Shown: positions 25,098 to 33,626 of the stretch, in pieces
Position numbering within the stretch: the stretch's first letter is position 1
How the letters are laid out: each line of letters opens with the position of its first letter
Origin: Flavobacteriales bacterium
GTDB taxonomy: Bacteria; Bacteroidota; Bacteroidia; Flavobacteriales; UBA7430
DNA: 55,097 nucleotides
Reading direction: 5' to 3'
Assembly (NCBI GenBank): GCA_002692065.1
Contig: NZJX01000015.1
Location: 19,750-74,846 of the forward strand
The notes under the pieces: model-generated
Seen by the model: the letters and a program-made list of their open reading frames with translations, nothing else
Databases searched by the model: none
What the model was told of the DNA's origin: nothing
Position numbers and translations under genes: made by a program

Positions 25098-25633
25098 TAT
25101 TGAATATAATTAATTATTTTTTTACTAGTGGGAGAAGTTGTTGAATAGAAAAAATCAATTAAATTTCCATTTGGATCAATTAGGTATTTTTGAAAATTCC
25201 ATTTGACTGAACTTGAAAATTTATTATTAAATTCTTTTGATGTTAGCCATTTGTATATTGCATGTTGGGATTCACCTTTTACATTAATTTTTTTTGAAAT
25301 GGGAAATGTAATATTATAATTATTAGAGCAAAATTCTAATATTTCTGACGAATTTCCGGGTTCTTGTCTACCAAATTGATTACAGGGAAAAGCTAAAATT
25401 ACTAATTTGTCTTTATATGTATTATAAAGTCTTTCAAGTGAGTTATATTGGTATGTAAAACCACAATATGACGCAACATTTACAATTAATAAATATTTAC
25501 CTTTATATGTTCTCAAAGAGATTTTTTCACCTTCAATAGATTCATAACTTAAATCGAAAATAGTATTTTGAGAATAAATTTTGTTTGAAAACATTATTAA
25601 AAGTATTATGAAAATTAATTTTTTTGACATCAA
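25097..25633 (-). CDS. glutathione peroxidase-family thiol peroxidase, exported
   Basis: Reduces hydroperoxides with a Cys-based (non-seleno) active site, probably using thioredoxin. It has 178 residues with an N-terminal signal peptide (~1-22), so it is placed in the periplasm. Visible residues are the peroxidatic Cys57 in NVASYCGFT, FPCNQFGRQEPG (~82-93) with Gln86, Cys102 in EFCSNNYNITFP as likely resolving Cys, and the VKWNFQKYL Trp/Asn pair (~143-151). It is the first gene of the operon with the CPBP-like and photolyase genes, a sensible pairing of photo-oxidative defence and DNA repair. A second ATG one codon in (MSKK) is an alternative start. Confidence 0.9.
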   Translation of the reverse strand: MMSKKLIFIILLIMFSNKIYSQNTIFDLSYESIEGEKISLRTYKGKYLLIVNVASYCGFTYQYNSLERLYNTYKDKLVILAFPCNQFGRQEPGNSSEILEFCSNNYNITFPISKKINVKGESQHAIYKWLTSKEFNNKFSSSVKWNFQKYLIDPNGNLIDFFYSTTSPTSKKIINYIQ

Positions 25634-25643
25634 CTTTTTTTTT

Positions 25644-25655
25644 TATACAAAATTA
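25644..25655 (-). promoter_or_regulatory. promoter of the glutathione peroxidase-CPBP-photolyase operon with CarH-like half-site
   Basis: On the minus strand the sequence reads TAATTTTGTATA, a TAnnTTTG box running into TTGTATA. It ends 10 bases before the first ATG, giving a very short leader. It is the same composite as at crtI and the SDR gene. Confidence 0.45.
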
Positions 25656-25693
25656 TAATATATTTTTAACAAAATTTAAATAATAAATATTTA

Positions 25694-26164
25694 ATGACCA
25701 ATTTTGACAAAAAAGTTAAAAATAAATTTCTTTTTGGTATTTTTTTAATTGTAAACCTTCCAATGTCATGGATTGCAGGTTTGAAATTGAATGATTTTAA
25801 TCCTTCGCAATGCTCCGTATATTTAAAACATTCTTATCTAAATCAAAATCCCTTTAAATCTATATATTGGGCATGTCAGGGAATGGCAGCTGAATTATCT
25901 ACTGGGTTGTTAGCTTTTCGATATATTGATATGTCAGGTAAGAGAATTTCACTATTAGTAATAGATGTTAAATCAAAATTTTTTAAAAAAGCAATAGGTA
26001 AAGTTATTTTTAATTGTAATGACGGTTTACTAATTCATAAAACAATTCAAAAAACGATATCTGAAGGGAAACCCCAAACATGTTTGACAAATTCTGTTGG
26101 TTTTGATGAAAATAATAATATGGTTTCTAGCTTTGATATAACATGGTCATTCAAACTAAAATAA
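25694..26164 (+). CDS. DUF4442 hotdog-fold protein
   Basis: Protein of 156 residues matching DUF4442, relatives of PaaI-type thioesterases. Segments seen are LPMSWIAGLKL (~22-32), SYLNQNPFKSIYWACQGMAAELSTG (~47-71, the conserved core) and CNDGLLIHKTIQKTI. It is divergent from the glutathione peroxidase operon, with a shared 60-base spacer. A terminator hairpin follows directly. Enzymatic activity on acyl-CoA or acyl-ACP is possible but not shown. Confidence 0.82.
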   Translation: MTNFDKKVKNKFLFGIFLIVNLPMSWIAGLKLNDFNPSQCSVYLKHSYLNQNPFKSIYWACQGMAAELSTGLLAFRYIDMSGKRISLLVIDVKSKFFKKAIGKVIFNCNDGLLIHKTIQKTISEGKPQTCLTNSVGFDENNNMVSSFDITWSFKLK

Positions 26165-26165
26165 T

Positions 26166-26190
26166 CATAGTTAAATATTATTTAACTATG
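26166..26190. terminator. bidirectional terminator hairpin
   Basis: CATAGTTAAAT, loop ATT, ATTTAACTATG: an 11-bp perfect stem followed on the plus strand by AATTTTTTT. It sits between two convergent genes and includes the last codons of the minus-strand one. Confidence 0.7.
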
Positions 26191-28118
26191 AATTTTTTTG
26201 TTATGAACTTATCATTAAAATTTATTCTAGCCCAATAAACTCCTGGAGATATAGATTCAATTGAAATCTTGTTACTAAGATTAGAAATTTCTTTACTAAT
26301 CACAGTTTTACCAATGGAATTAAATATTTCAACCTTATAGCTGTCATTAAAATTTTCAACATTAAAATTGATAAAATTATCAGATGGATTTGGATAAATA
26401 TTAATAAGATTCTCAGGTAAGTTAATAAACTGCGTTTTGAGGTTATTAAAATTTGTTATTGGAATTTTTACGAATATAATATCATTTTGAATAATTGGAT
26501 CTAAATCACCTTGAATATGTAGTCCAGGGTATGCATCTCTTTGATAAGTTAAACATACGTAATCATCAACTACATTTGAAATACAAGGATAGACCCCTTC
26601 CAAAAGTGGATCTCCATTATTAGGATCTGTCACTTCTGACATAATATCAAAAGGATCTGTCCAAGTAATTCCATTATCTTCCGATTTCATGACATAAATA
26701 TGTCTATAATGTTCGTTAAATAATGGATCATTTATTTCAATTTGAAGTTCATTAAGAGTCTCTTGAACTCCAGAATAAGCTAGGTAAATATCTCCATTTT
26801 CTCCAATTACACTGGTTGGTTGACTTTCAAGTGAAAGTCCATAATAAGCGATATTTTCAATAGATGCAATATCTAAAGTTCCATTACCATTTAAGTCCAA
26901 AGTTGATGTTATTATTTTTCCAGGTATGAAGTCATACATAATTGAATCAGTTAAATCTTCGTTGTAATCATAAAAAAATAAAGTATCATTTGAATATTCA
27001 CTCCAGTACATAAGTCCATTTGTTGTAGGATAATAAGAATAAGCCCCCTCCTCATCATCAGCCAAATTTGAATTTGAATAATCCATTAATCCATAAAAAA
27101 CATGAACTCTATTGTTATTGTCAATTGAAATGCTAAAAGACTGATCTGAATTTGTTATTCTTCCAGCAAATAAAGGAAAATTCATAGAGTCAACAGTGAT
27201 AGAATCATCAAACATAGGAATGGGGTGCTCTCTTAATATAGTTTTATTCCATGTATTTCCATTATCTATGGATTTCATTAAAATAACGTCTGTCCACGGT
27301 CCCCCAAGGACAAATGCAACAACATCGTCTTTGACATCTAAAGCATATGCATCTCCACCAAATCCATTGTAGTTATTTGAATCAATATCAGGTATAATAT
27401 AATCTAAAATATCCCAGTTTTCTCCACCATCTTGGGATCTTGAGTAAGAAACGTAATTTTTATCTAAAGAGTAGGTATTAGATATCAAATGAATTGTTTC
27501 ACCATTTGATCCTCCTACTTTCATTCTTGGCCAAACATTATCATAAACAGATCCAAAATCAGAATTTGGTAGAAGTGATTCAATCCAATTTCCTTCTCCT
27601 AAAGTTAATCTTTTTGAAATTTGAGTATGGTACTCTGGATTACCAAATATGTGACTTGCAAGAATTTCTCCACCTTTAAGCCCAGTAATCGATGGCCAAC
27701 CAGTCCTTTCTGTTTCGATTCTAACATTTGGATAGTCCATCCAAGAATTTCCGTCAAAAAAATTATATCCAGTTCCTCTTTCTGGAAAACCATCATTAGT
27801 ATTTGGACTCATTGTCCATACAGCAGATATATTTCCATTTTCATGCACATATAGTCTGTTTTGAACTGATTTGTTTGTTTGTAAATCATAATATGTATTA
27901 CCAATTATTTCTTCATTACCACCCCAAGAATATTTTGAAGGTACATTAGTTGAAATATAATGTTCAACTTCATTAAATTGTAAATTTTGATTTGTACATT
28001 TAGAGTCAGATATTACTTTCTCTGATTTATTTAATTTTTCTGGAATAAAATTGATAAAATTTTGAGAAAATGAGAAAAAATAAATAAATGAACAAGGAAT
28101 AAATAGTAGTTTTTTCAT
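26178..28118 (-). CDS. secreted Asp-box (sialidase-like) protein with T9SS sorting domain
   Basis: Exported protein of 646 residues with a signal peptide (~1-19, ending FSFSQ). The middle contains BNR/Asp-box-like motifs: SRSQDGGENW, MKSIDNGNTW and MKSEDNGITW, the hairpins of beta-propeller folds such as sialidases and exo-glycosidases. The last ~75 residues form a type A sorting domain for the type IX secretion system: NIYPNPSDNFINF, KVEIFNSIGKTV, SPGVYWARI, ending KKFIVK. The protein is therefore secreted or cell-surface attached. No sialidase Arg triad or FRIP motif could be pointed to, so the activity is left open. Confidence 0.85.
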   Translation of the reverse strand: MKKLLFIPCSFIYFFSFSQNFINFIPEKLNKSEKVISDSKCTNQNLQFNEVEHYISTNVPSKYSWGGNEEIIGNTYYDLQTNKSVQNRLYVHENGNISAVWTMSPNTNDGFPERGTGYNFFDGNSWMDYPNVRIETERTGWPSITGLKGGEILASHIFGNPEYHTQISKRLTLGEGNWIESLLPNSDFGSVYDNVWPRMKVGGSNGETIHLISNTYSLDKNYVSYSRSQDGGENWDILDYIIPDIDSNNYNGFGGDAYALDVKDDVVAFVLGGPWTDVILMKSIDNGNTWNKTILREHPIPMFDDSITVDSMNFPLFAGRITNSDQSFSISIDNNNRVHVFYGLMDYSNSNLADDEEGAYSYYPTTNGLMYWSEYSNDTLFFYDYNEDLTDSIMYDFIPGKIITSTLDLNGNGTLDIASIENIAYYGLSLESQPTSVIGENGDIYLAYSGVQETLNELQIEINDPLFNEHYRHIYVMKSEDNGITWTDPFDIMSEVTDPNNGDPLLEGVYPCISNVVDDYVCLTYQRDAYPGLHIQGDLDPIIQNDIIFVKIPITNFNNLKTQFINLPENLINIYPNPSDNFINFNVENFNDSYKVEIFNSIGKTVISKEISNLSNKISIESISPGVYWARINFNDKFITKKFIVK

Positions 28119-28184
28119 GGTTGATTTTTTAACTTTTTAGCAATATAATATTTTCATGTTAAATTATAAAAATTATTTTACCAA

Positions 28185-29435
28185 ATGATTAAATGGCAGT
28201 ATTTTTTTAAACTACGAGTTATTGTAAAAGATTTTTTAAATAGAAATGGTGATTATATAATATTATCATCATTTATTTCAAAATTTCTAAGTTTTTTAAC
28301 CTCAATTTTTTTAATTAGGATTATAAGTAGTTCAGAGTTTGGAATATTTGCTTATTCAATGTCAATATTATCTTTTTTTATACCTTTTTCTGGAGGTGGG
28401 ATGCATTTTTCTTATTTAAGATTTGCTCCAAATCATAAATTAAATGATAGATACAGACTTTTTTCTAATACTTTATTTATCGGTTTTCTTTTTTCAATTT
28501 TGACGATATTATTTCTTTTTTATATAATTAGTAAATTAAACATTAAGGATAGTTTATTTTATAATGTAATATACGTATTGAGTGTTTATCAAGTCAGTTA
28601 TTTTGTGACGGAATTGATTAAAATTAATTTTTTAGTTGAAAGTTTAAATAAAAGATTTGCTTTTTTAGAAATTATAATTTCATTATCAATTTTTATTTTT
28701 GGTGCTATTTTTGCTTACATTTTTGGTTTAATTGGATATGTTTATGTATATGTTATTTTTCCTTTGATTTGTGTTTTACCATATTTTAAATTTAAATCAC
28801 TAAAAATAAAACTACCAAAAAAATATATCTCATATGGAATATGGGTTGGTATTGGTTCTATTGCATCCCAATTATTATATTCAATTGATATTTTTTTGAT
28901 TGGTAATATTTTAAAAAATAATCATCAAATCGCATTATATAAGTCTGCTTCAATTATTCCTATGGCTATTTTTTTTATTCCTAATTCATTTTTAAAATCA
29001 TTTTATACAGATCTGGCAAAAAACTCCAAAAATAAAATTTTTATTAAAAAATTTTTAAAAGATTATTTGTCAATTTTTTTTATAATTACAATTTGTTTGT
29101 TTACTTTTTTATTTATTTTTTCAAAGGAAATAATAATAATTTTTTTTGGACTTGAGTATTTAGATTGTTTGTCAAGTTTTAAAATTTTACTAATTGGTTC
29201 AATAGGTGCTTTTTTACTAAGAATCCCTTTTGGAAATTTGTTAGCTGCAATAGGAAAATCAGATTGGAATGCATTTATTTCAATAGCTTTAATATTAATA
29301 AATATTTTATTGAATATTATTTTTATTCCAAATTATGGAATAAACGGAGCTGCAATTGTAACTTCTTTACTATTTTGGTTATCAGGGCTGATTTCGTTAT
29401 TTATGTCTTTAATTTATTTATATAAATTAGATTAA
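28185..29435 (+). CDS. polysaccharide flippase (Wzx/MATE-like)
   Basis: Integral membrane protein of 416 residues with about 12 hydrophobic segments, including RIISSSEFGIFAYSMSILSF near the N terminus and GNLLAAIGKSDWNAFISIAL towards the C terminus, as in the oligosaccharide flippase family that moves lipid-linked sugar units across the inner membrane. The reading frame carries no conserved polymerase or ligase motif. It is convergent with the next glycosyltransferase gene, overlapping it by four bases, and both probably serve surface polysaccharide synthesis. Confidence 0.8.
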   Translation: MIKWQYFFKLRVIVKDFLNRNGDYIILSSFISKFLSFLTSIFLIRIISSSEFGIFAYSMSILSFFIPFSGGGMHFSYLRFAPNHKLNDRYRLFSNTLFIGFLFSILTILFLFYIISKLNIKDSLFYNVIYVLSVYQVSYFVTELIKINFLVESLNKRFAFLEIIISLSIFIFGAIFAYIFGLIGYVYVYVIFPLICVLPYFKFKSLKIKLPKKYISYGIWVGIGSIASQLLYSIDIFLIGNILKNNHQIALYKSASIIPMAIFFIPNSFLKSFYTDLAKNSKNKIFIKKFLKDYLSIFFIITICLFTFLFIFSKEIIIIFFGLEYLDCLSSFKILLIGSIGAFLLRIPFGNLLAAIGKSDWNAFISIALILINILLNIIFIPNYGINGAAIVTSLLFWLSGLISLFMSLIYLYKLD

Positions 29436-30526
29436 ATTTCATATAGTTTATTAATTTTATTCTGAAATTCACTGGATTTAAATTTATCGGAAATTTTGAT
29501 GAGATTTTTTTTTCTGTAATTTTTATAATTTCTTTTTATTTCAATCATTGCATTGATAAGATTATTTGTGATATTATTATCAAATAAAATTCCGGTAGAT
29601 TTATTTAAATACTCTTCTGGTCCTCCACATTTAGAACTTATTACAGGAATTCCAAGACTTAAGGCCTCTGCACAAACAATAGAGAATGATTCATAGAAAC
29701 TATTGATTATTAACACATGAGACTTTTGAATATAGATATCGATATTTTCTTTAGATTTTGGACCTAAAAAATTGATTATTTTATTTAAAAATAGTTTATT
29801 TCTCAATTTTTTTAAGTTCTTTAAGTCTTTACCATCACCAATTATATTAAGTTTAACATCTATATTTTTTTTAATTAATTCATTTATTGCAATAATAATT
29901 TGACTTATATTTTTAACCTCATCAATTAAATCACCAATAAAAATAAACGTGAAAATTTTATTTTTCTTAACACTGTAAATTTTACAATCAACTACATTTG
30001 GTATAACCTTAAATTGACTCTTAATTCCAAATTTAATCATTTCATTTTTTAAAGAATTCGAAACAACAATTAATACTTTAGTATTTTTTGCAACTAAAAT
30101 TCTAATAAATTTTGATAAGTTAGATAATCTGTACTTTGATTTTGTACTATAACCACTCCAGTGCTCTGAAACGATAAATGGAATATTTTTGAATTTATAA
30201 ATTAGATATGATAAAGTAGAATTCCATCCCATTATATGACTGTGAATTATATCAGGATTATAATTTATTATCTCTTTTAAGCATAAGTAAAGTAAATTTA
30301 TTTTTGAAATTATATTATTTTTTTTGTAGTAAACTATAAATTCTTCTATATTATTCTTTTTAGTTCTTTTGATAATATAATTATTGATTTGATTGGAGTT
30401 TTTTTGTAAATAAATTATTTTATTATCATTATTTTTAGATATTAAATCAATTTGTCTTTTTATAAATATTCCCTTTGTAGGGTCTAACAAATTTGGATAC
30501 CATTTTGTCAAATGCAAAATTTTCAT
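29432..30526 (-). CDS. glycosyltransferase family 4
   Basis: Retaining GT-B glycosyltransferase of 364 residues. The N-terminal acceptor domain starts ILHLTKWYPNLLDPTKGIFI with HSHIMGWNST; the C-terminal nucleotide-sugar domain has FIGDLIDEVKNISQ, LNIIGDGKDL and the E-x7-E motif FYESFSIVCAEALSLGIPVIS (~277-297). It is likely to act at the cytoplasmic face of the inner membrane in polysaccharide or lipopolysaccharide assembly. Donor and acceptor are unknown. Confidence 0.88.
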   Translation of the reverse strand: MKILHLTKWYPNLLDPTKGIFIKRQIDLISKNNDNKIIYLQKNSNQINNYIIKRTKKNNIEEFIVYYKKNNIISKINLLYLCLKEIINYNPDIIHSHIMGWNSTLSYLIYKFKNIPFIVSEHWSGYSTKSKYRLSNLSKFIRILVAKNTKVLIVVSNSLKNEMIKFGIKSQFKVIPNVVDCKIYSVKKNKIFTFIFIGDLIDEVKNISQIIIAINELIKKNIDVKLNIIGDGKDLKNLKKLRNKLFLNKIINFLGPKSKENIDIYIQKSHVLIINSFYESFSIVCAEALSLGIPVISSKCGGPEEYLNKSTGILFDNNITNNLINAMIEIKRNYKNYRKKNLIKISDKFKSSEFQNKINKLYEI

Positions 30527-30591
30527 TAATATATTTTTTTAACAATTTCAATAAAAGATTTATAATATTTTAAAATTTTCAATAGAAAGTT

Positions 30592-30599
30592 TAAATTTG
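30592..30599 (+). promoter_or_regulatory. -7 box for tRNA-His
   Basis: TAAATTTG, ending 12 bases before the tRNA 5' end. Confidence 0.5.
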
Positions 30600-30610
30600 C
30601 CAAAATATAT

Positions 30611-30685
30611 GGTGGTTGTAGCTCAGTTGGTTAGAGCACCGGGTTGTGGTTCCGGGGGTCGTGGGTTCGAATCCCATCTTCCACC
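30611..30685 (+). tRNA. tRNA-His (anticodon GUG)
   Basis: The anticodon stem CCGGG/TCCGG encloses the loop TTGTGGT, giving GTG. The D arm is GCTC/GAGC and the T arm GTGGG/CCCAT with loop TTCGAAT. The extra 5' G opposite C, characteristic of tRNA-His, is present. In the acceptor stem (GTGGTTG with CTTCCAC) two U-U oppositions occur at positions 5 and 6. CCA is not clearly encoded. Confidence 0.95.
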
Positions 30686-30690
30686 CAATT

Positions 30691-31233
30691 TTAGAAAGTA
30701 GATTTAAATTTCGATTGATATTCGCTGAAATCTTCTTGACTTTCAATATCCAAATATTTGTCTTCAGCAAAAAGCTTCAAATATAATTCAATTTTATTAG
30801 GAGTTAAGTATCCTTTAATTGGAGCAATTATGTCTAGATTTTCATCCATGTAAATAACAGTTGGATAAGACGAAACACCTAAAGCGTTAGCAAATTCATG
30901 TTGACTATTTCTAATTGTTGAATTTACATTAAATGAAGGGTTTTTGTATGTATTACCTTTAAAAGTCAAACTTTCACCGCTCTCAGCATTAAATTTAACA
31001 GCGTAAAAGTATTTATTTATGTATTCAATAACATTATTGTTTGAGAATGTATTTTTGTCCATCATTTTACATGGACCACACCATTTTGTATAAACATCAA
31101 TTAGAACTTTCTTTGGTTTCTTCTTTTGAAGATTTTGAACTTCTTCAATTGAAATCCAATTAATGTTATTTTGAGAAAATATGTAATTAGGTAACAAAAT
31201 AGTTACGCATATAATTATAATCGTTTTTTTCAT
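30691..31233 (-). CDS. exported thioredoxin-like protein
   Basis: Thioredoxin-fold protein of 180 residues with a signal peptide (~1-21) and the active site DVYTKWCGPCKMM (Cys52/Cys55). FNAESGESLTFKGNTY and GVSSYPTVIYMDENL (with cis-Pro) follow. A periplasmic thiol-disulfide exchange role is likely. It ends five bases from the tRNA-His gene on the other strand. No cognate partner is adjacent, although peptide-uptake genes follow upstream on the same strand. Confidence 0.88.
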   Translation of the reverse strand: MKKTIIIICVTILLPNYIFSQNNINWISIEEVQNLQKKKPKKVLIDVYTKWCGPCKMMDKNTFSNNNVIEYINKYFYAVKFNAESGESLTFKGNTYKNPSFNVNSTIRNSQHEFANALGVSSYPTVIYMDENLDIIAPIKGYLTPNKIELYLKLFAEDKYLDIESQEDFSEYQSKFKSTF

Positions 31234-31297
31234 AATCCATGCATTAATTGTAAATCAAAAATACAATAAAAAAATTTAAAATGAACATCATACTATA

Positions 31298-32845
31298 TTA
31301 ATCTATTCCATGCATTAGTTTCTTTAAAGCAAAACTTAAGATAAATAAAATTATACCACCGGATACGGGGATCCATACCAAAATTTCAAAAAAATCAGAC
31401 ATTGATGATTCGGAAGCAATTTTTTCCATGTAACTTGATAATGACCCTGCAAGTTTGTTACCCATTGCGGATGCGAAAAACCAAATTCCAAACATTATCC
31501 CAAGTAATCTATTCGGAGATAGTTTATTAACATAAGATAATCCAACAGGAGATAAACTTAATTCACCCATGGTATGAAGTAGATAAGCCAGAGTTAAAAA
31601 AATCATACTAACTTTTTTGGTAGTAATTTCTGAATCTAATCCTGAAGAGCCAAAAACCATAGGAATAAAACCGATACCTAATAAAATCAATCCAATAGCA
31701 AATTTTTGAGGACCATTGGGATTAATTTTTGTTTTAGACAACTTTTCCCATATTACAGAAAAAACAGGAGCCAGAGTAAATATAAATAGAGCATTTAAGC
31801 TTTGAAACCATGTAGCTGGAACCTCAGGGTTATCAACTAAATAATTGTTGTAAATCATATATCCGATTAATAACCAAAGTAATAGAACACTGATTCCCAT
31901 AAATATAATAGCTTTTGAGTAAATTTTACCAACTGCCTTGTTCATACTCATAAACAACCAAGTTAATATAACAACAGGAAGGGCTGATAAAACTGCACTA
32001 ATTATTTTATACAAGATAATGGTAATATTGCTTACTAGTTGACGATCAGTATGTTTACTTGCAAAAATATTCATACTTGACCCAGCTTGTTCAAATGCAG
32101 CCCAAAAAAAGATAGAAAAAAAGGCTAGAACACCAACAACTATCAATCTATCTTTTTCAATTTTATTCAATGGTTCTTTTTTGACATCATTTGAACTCTT
32201 TTTAGATTTTACAGGGGCTAATCCAATTTCACCAAACATGTTTTCAGAGAGTTTAAACTGAATTAATCCTATTAACATAAAAATTCCAGCTAAACCAAAT
32301 CCGTAGTGCCATCCTAAGGTCTCTCCTAGATATCCACAAAGAATTGATCCTAGGAATGCTCCAACATTAATTCCTTGATAAAAAATTGTGTATCCAGAAT
32401 CTTTTTTATTTGAACCATCAGGATAAAGTTGACCAACAATTGATGATATATTTGGTTTGAAAAATCCATTGCCCAAAACAAGTAAGATTAAACCAAGATA
32501 AAATGCAGGTATTGGTTTGAATGCTAATGATAAATGACCTAAAGTCATTAATAATCCACCAATAACTATTGCTTTTCTAAAACCAATTATCTTATCGGCA
32601 ATGATACCTCCAAAAATTGGGGTAATGTATACAAACATTGTATACCATCCATAAAGCTCACTAGCATTACTTTGACCCCAACCAAGACCAGGGTTATCAG
32701 ATGAAATCTCGCTTATTAAGTATAAAACTAATAGAGCTCTCATACCATAATATGAAAATCTTTCCCACATTTCAGTAAAAAAAAGCATAAATAAACCTAC
32801 AGGATGACCAAAAATTTCTTTTTCAGTTGCAATATTTTTTTTCAT
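31298..32845 (-). CDS. POT-family proton-dependent oligopeptide transporter
   Basis: Inner-membrane di-/tripeptide:proton symporter, 515 residues, about 12-14 membrane segments. Hallmarks are the ExxERFSYYGMRALLVLYL helix (~25-43) and the PTR2 motif FYQGINVGAFLG (~154-165). It stands 37 bases downstream of the dipeptidyl peptidase IV reading frame on the same strand, which fits a peptide-scavenging operon in which periplasmic dipeptides are released and imported. Confidence 0.92.
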   Translation of the reverse strand: MKKNIATEKEIFGHPVGLFMLFFTEMWERFSYYGMRALLVLYLISEISSDNPGLGWGQSNASELYGWYTMFVYITPIFGGIIADKIIGFRKAIVIGGLLMTLGHLSLAFKPIPAFYLGLILLVLGNGFFKPNISSIVGQLYPDGSNKKDSGYTIFYQGINVGAFLGSILCGYLGETLGWHYGFGLAGIFMLIGLIQFKLSENMFGEIGLAPVKSKKSSNDVKKEPLNKIEKDRLIVVGVLAFFSIFFWAAFEQAGSSMNIFASKHTDRQLVSNITIILYKIISAVLSALPVVILTWLFMSMNKAVGKIYSKAIIFMGISVLLLWLLIGYMIYNNYLVDNPEVPATWFQSLNALFIFTLAPVFSVIWEKLSKTKINPNGPQKFAIGLILLGIGFIPMVFGSSGLDSEITTKKVSMIFLTLAYLLHTMGELSLSPVGLSYVNKLSPNRLLGIMFGIWFFASAMGNKLAGSLSSYMEKIASESSMSDFFEILVWIPVSGGIILFILSFALKKLMHGID

Positions 32846-32882
32846 TTGTTTTATTTTAAAAGCCTAAATTAAAAAAAAAAAA

Positions 32883-33542
32883 TTATAAATTATTTTTGAT
32901 GAAATTAGTCATTTTAGTGTAAAGGTTGAATCTAGTTGAACCACCATATATTCCATGATTTTTGTTAGGATAAACAAAAAATTCAAATTGTTTATTTGAT
33001 TTAATTAATTCATCTGCTAACTCCATAGAATTTTGATAATGAACATTATCATCTGCTGATCCATGAATTAAGAGATATTTACCTTTTAGTTTACTTGCAA
33101 AGTTTATGGGAGAATTTAAATCATATCCTTCAGAATTTTCTTTTGGAGTTCTCATATACCTTTCAGTATATATAGAATCGTAGTATCTCCAGTTTGTGAC
33201 AGGGGCAACAGCTATTCCCATTTTAAAAATATCTGATCCTTTAAAAAGGCATAAAGATGACATGTAACCTCCATAACTCCAACCAAAAATTCCAATTCTG
33301 CTAGAATCAACATAACTCAAATTGGATAAAAATTTGTTTGCATCAATTTGATCTTTTGTTTCAAGTTTACCTAGGTTCAAATAAGTACATTTTTTAAAAT
33401 CACTACCTCTGCCACCAGTACCTCTATTATCAACGCAAGCAACAATATAACCCTCTTTTGCTAACATTTGAAACCAAAGAAAATTATAACCTCCCCAACT
33501 ATCTAGAACTTGTTGGGAACCTGGTCCACCATATAGATACAT
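32883..33542 (-). CDS. dipeptidyl peptidase IV, catalytic C-terminal fragment
   Basis: Alpha/beta-hydrolase part after the internal stop; the first ATG is at 33542 (MYLYGGPGSQQ). All three catalytic positions are present: Ser89 in FGWSYGGYM, the Asp pair 164/165 in HGSADDNVH, and His196 in PNKNHGI. Initiation here would omit about 28 family residues encoded just upstream, including the first strand of the domain, so an independent functional protein is doubtful. Confidence 0.75.
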   Translation of the reverse strand: MYLYGGPGSQQVLDSWGGYNFLWFQMLAKEGYIVACVDNRGTGGRGSDFKKCTYLNLGKLETKDQIDANKFLSNLSYVDSSRIGIFGWSYGGYMSSLCLFKGSDIFKMGIAVAPVTNWRYYDSIYTERYMRTPKENSEGYDLNSPINFASKLKGKYLLIHGSADDNVHYQNSMELADELIKSNKQFEFFVYPNKNHGIYGGSTRFNLYTKMTNFIKNNL

Positions 33543-33626
33543 AAATACAGGATATTTTTTGGTTTCATTAAAATTTGGGGGTTTAATTATCCAACCGTTT
33601 AAATCAATGTTACTGGAATTAGTGAA

